Shown here piece after piece: positions 4,455-5,973 of a DNA stretch of 5,973 nt. Each line of letters opens with the position of its first letter. The stretch's first letter is position 1. Source of the DNA: JBHIBD01 sp046758865 (GTDB lineage: Bacteria > Planctomycetota > Brocadiia > Brocadiales > Bathyanammoxibiaceae); the NCBI GenBank assembly GCA_046758865.1, contig JBHIBD010000101.1, positions 1-5,973 of the forward strand. Reading direction: 5' to 3'. A model generated the notes under the pieces. That model did no database searches. It was given only the letters and a program-made list of their open reading frames with translations, and was not told the origin of the DNA. Both the position numbers and the translations under genes were made by a program.

Positions 4455-5252
4455 ATGGCAGAATTTCTATGGGCACTGAGATTTTTGACCATAATACCCA
4501 TAGGCCGCCGTGGGGGTGGGGATATTCAACCCCAGAGGATGGGTGTTGTCATGTCCCTATTCCCCGTGGCGGGTCTCGTTATTGGGCTGTGTCTGGTATT
4601 GGTCTATATCCCCCTTGCAGCACTGTTTCCCGACGAACTGGCCGACGCCCTCATTATCGGGACCTTCATACTCATAACGGGCGCCTTGCACCTGGACGGT
4701 CTCGCCGATTACATGGACGGCATCCTGGGCGGATGGGATGCCAAGAGTAGGCTTGAGATAATGAAGGACAGCCGTATCGGCACCTTCGGCGTCCTGGGTC
4801 TGTTGGCCGTAGTAGGGCTAAAGTATCTGTCATTCAATGCGATAGGTGCCCATGTGCCGGCAGGAAACGACTTTTTGGGTGCAAACTTACTCAACAACGG
4901 CCTTTTTGCAGAAAAGGCACCCATCCTCCTCGTAATGCCGGTAGTGGGGAGATGGTCTCAGACCCTGGCCGCCGGTGTATCCCCCTACGCCAGGCAAGAA
5001 CCCGGCACGGCATGGGCCCTGGTAAGTAACACCCATCCCAGACATTCCATGATTGCATCCATTCTGCCCATTCTTCTGGCAGGTCTCTTGTTCGGGAACA
5101 AAGGTATAGTTATAACTGCGGTCCTGGCGGCGCTCGTCCTGATTAAAGCGTCTTATATCAATAGCAGGATAGGAGGCATGACGGGTGATACCCTTGGTGC
5201 AATCAACGAGGAGAGTGAGTTAGTGTTCCTGCTCTTGTTTTATATAATTTGA
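4455..5252 (+). CDS. cobS: adenosylcobinamide-GDP ribazoletransferase (cobalamin synthase)
   Basis: CobS is an integral inner-membrane enzyme that joins adenosylcobinamide-GDP to alpha-ribazole (or its phosphate), completing the nucleotide loop of B12. The 265 residues fit the family. The N-terminus MAEFLWALRFLTIIPI is typical. The signature HLDGLADYMDGILGG (79-93), with its paired acidic residues, continues into DAKSRLEIMKDSRIGTFG. The C-terminal GGMTGDTLGAINEESEL (240-256) is the second conserved acidic motif. Hydrophobic helices are seen at about 33-55, 63-80, 112-124, 155-165, 202-214 and 217-231. The start at 4455 is chosen for its ribosome site. It is divergent from eno with a 147-base gap, and cobU follows in the same direction. 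No cobalamin riboswitch is apparent in the short leader. Confidence 0.96.
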   Translation: MAEFLWALRFLTIIPIGRRGGGDIQPQRMGVVMSLFPVAGLVIGLCLVLVYIPLAALFPDELADALIIGTFILITGALHLDGLADYMDGILGGWDAKSRLEIMKDSRIGTFGVLGLLAVVGLKYLSFNAIGAHVPAGNDFLGANLLNNGLFAEKAPILLVMPVVGRWSQTLAAGVSPYARQEPGTAWALVSNTHPRHSMIASILPILLAGLLFGNKGIVITAVLAALVLIKASYINSRIGGMTGDTLGAINEESELVFLLLFYII

Positions 5253-5272
5253 CGGGTCGCCTGAAAAAGCGG

Positions 5273-5299
5273 GTAGGGGCGGGGTAATTCCGCCCCTAC
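5273..5299. repeat. perfect 10-bp hairpin, GTAGGGGCGG type
   Basis: GTAGGGGCGG (5273-5282) pairs fully with CCGCCCCTAC (5290-5299) around a seven-base loop, starting 20 bases after the cobS stop. No T run follows, so a standard intrinsic terminator is unlikely. Its form matches short G+C-rich palindromes dispersed in many environmental genomes. Confidence 0.7.
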
Positions 5300-5326
5300 A
5301 CATGTTCATATCGGCTACGGCTATTC

Positions 5327-5402
5327 TGTCATTGCGAGGGGCGTAGCCCCGAAGCAATCTCCTGCGCGTTCAAGAGATTGCTTCGCTTCGCTCGCAATGA
5401 CA
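5327..5402. repeat. 76-bp MITE-like palindromic element
   Basis: The ends are a perfect 12-bp inverted repeat, TGTCATTGCGAG (5327-5338) and CTCGCAATGACA (5391-5402). Inside is a second 11-bp pair, GAAGCAATCTC (5351-5361) and GAGATTGCTTC (5374-5384), and a small hairpin GGGGC/GCCCC (5338-5342, 5346-5350). No clear target-site duplication is seen at the edges. From memory, CATTGCGAGG...GAAGCAATCTC elements are widespread intergenic repeats across unrelated bacteria. There is no coding capacity. Confidence 0.75.
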
Positions 5403-5417
5403 AATGAGGTCCGTATC

Positions 5418-5439
5418 GGACAGACCTGAAGGTCTGTCC
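5418..5439. repeat. perfect 9-bp hairpin, GGACAGACC type
   Basis: GGACAGACC (5418-5426), loop TGAA, GGTCTGTCC (5431-5439) form a tight hairpin 30 bases upstream of cobU. No T run follows. It resembles another class of dispersed intergenic palindrome. In an RNA it would stand just ahead of the cobU ribosome site. Confidence 0.65.
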
Positions 5440-5469
5440 CTACATTCATCATTACTTATAGGATAAAAG

Positions 5470-5973
5470 ATGGCCAAGCTGACATTCATCCTGGGAGGCG
5501 CAAGGAGCGGCAAATCTGCCTTTGCGGTAAAAATTGCCGGGCGCTATAAGAACGTTACCTACGTGGCCACCGCCCAGGTGCTGGATGAGGAGATGCGGGA
5601 GAGGGTGGAGATGCACAAGAAGCTCCGTCCGGCCTCGTGGCAGGTCGTAGAGTCGCCCACGAACGTGGCTAATATAGTTGAAGGACTTGAGGGCAAGGCA
5701 GACCTGATACTAATAGACTGCCTCACACTTTACGTTACAAACCTACTCCTGGACGGCAACAAAAAGGACGCAAAAGAGAAGTACATCACTGACGAAATAG
5801 AGAGGCTTTGTAGGGCCTCGAAGAATGTGGGTGCGGACGTGATAATGGTCTCCAACGAGGTAGGTCAGGGAATAGTCCCGGCAGACCCGCTTGGCAGAAA
5901 ATTTCGGGACATCGCAGGCAGGGTAAACCAGCTAGTGGCCAGTCATGCCGATGAGGTGTACTTCATCACCGCC
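5470..5973 (+). CDS. cobU: adenosylcobinamide kinase / adenosylcobinamide-phosphate guanylyltransferase (3' end cut)
   Basis: CobU phosphorylates adenosylcobinamide and then transfers GMP to it, making the substrate of CobS. The window holds 168 codons with no stop; the family is about 170-185 residues, so only a few are missing. Visible motifs are the P-loop GGARSGKS (9-16), VTYVATAQ (29-36), the segment RVEMHKKLRPASW (45-57) with His49 near the position of the guanylylated histidine, DCLTLYVTNLL (83-93), and the conserved VSNEVGQGIVPADPLGRKFRD (127-147). The ATG at 5470 has AGGA (5460-5463) six bases upstream. It follows cobS in the same direction after 217 bases filled with palindromes, so shared transcription is possible but not assured. 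Confidence 0.95.
   Translation, partial: MAKLTFILGGARSGKSAFAVKIAGRYKNVTYVATAQVLDEEMRERVEMHKKLRPASWQVVESPTNVANIVEGLEGKADLILIDCLTLYVTNLLLDGNKKDAKEKYITDEIERLCRASKNVGADVIMVSNEVGQGIVPADPLGRKFRDIAGRVNQLVASHADEVYFITA

Noticed and set aside
5273..5299. Intrinsic terminator after cobS
   Set aside because: The stem is strong but no T tract follows on either strand, so it was called a palindromic repeat instead.
1..5973. tRNA, rRNA or a complete insertion sequence
   Set aside because: No cloverleaf, rRNA motif or transposase frame was recognised on either strand.

Overview
The window looks like a bacterial chromosome segment of moderate to high G+C. A core housekeeping block and a cobalamin block are read divergently, and an A+T-richer toxin-antitoxin cassette sits at the left. 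The core genes use many ATA and AGG codons and two TTG starts. The non-coding DNA is crowded with short palindromic repeats of the kind dispersed through many environmental bacterial genomes. I cannot name the organism from this. A non-proteobacterial Gram-negative lineage (for example Planctomycetota/anammox relatives or a similar phylum) is a weak guess only.

Layout. (1) Positions 1-68 may hold the last 21 codons of an unknown gene. (2) Positions 82-1215 hold a Fic/Doc-type toxin-antitoxin operon: an excisionase-like HTH antitoxin and a Doc-like toxin with an ATGA overlap. It is preceded by three operator-like repeats at exact 28-bp spacing. It is bracketed by two near-identical copies of a palindromic repeat element (82-157 and 1093-1215). 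(3) Positions 1216-1331 are a repeat-rich spacer with nested inverted repeats. (4) Positions 1332-4307, minus strand, hold a tightly overlapping operon eno - ftsB/divIC-like - proA, with a clear TTGACA-type promoter upstream of eno. (5) Positions 4455-5973, plus strand, hold cobS and then cobU (cut by the window end). The two are separated by a 217-bp spacer containing three unrelated perfect hairpins.

How the genes work together. cobU makes adenosylcobinamide-phosphate and then adenosylcobinamide-GDP, and cobS joins this to the lower-ligand nucleoside, so they encode successive steps of nucleotide-loop assembly in B12 synthesis. eno (glycolysis) and proA (proline synthesis) are unrelated in pathway but share a transcript with a small septum-formation protein that has an unusual second membrane segment. 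The toxin-antitoxin operon is probably an acquired, self-regulating module; its composition and flanking repeats both suggest later arrival.

The parts most worth a second look are the repeat-bracketed toxin-antitoxin cassette with its three 28-bp-phased operators, and the two-membrane-segment FtsB/DivIC-like protein whose last 16 codons (15 residues and the stop) overlap the start of proA. I did not find convincing evidence of a wholly new multi-gene system.
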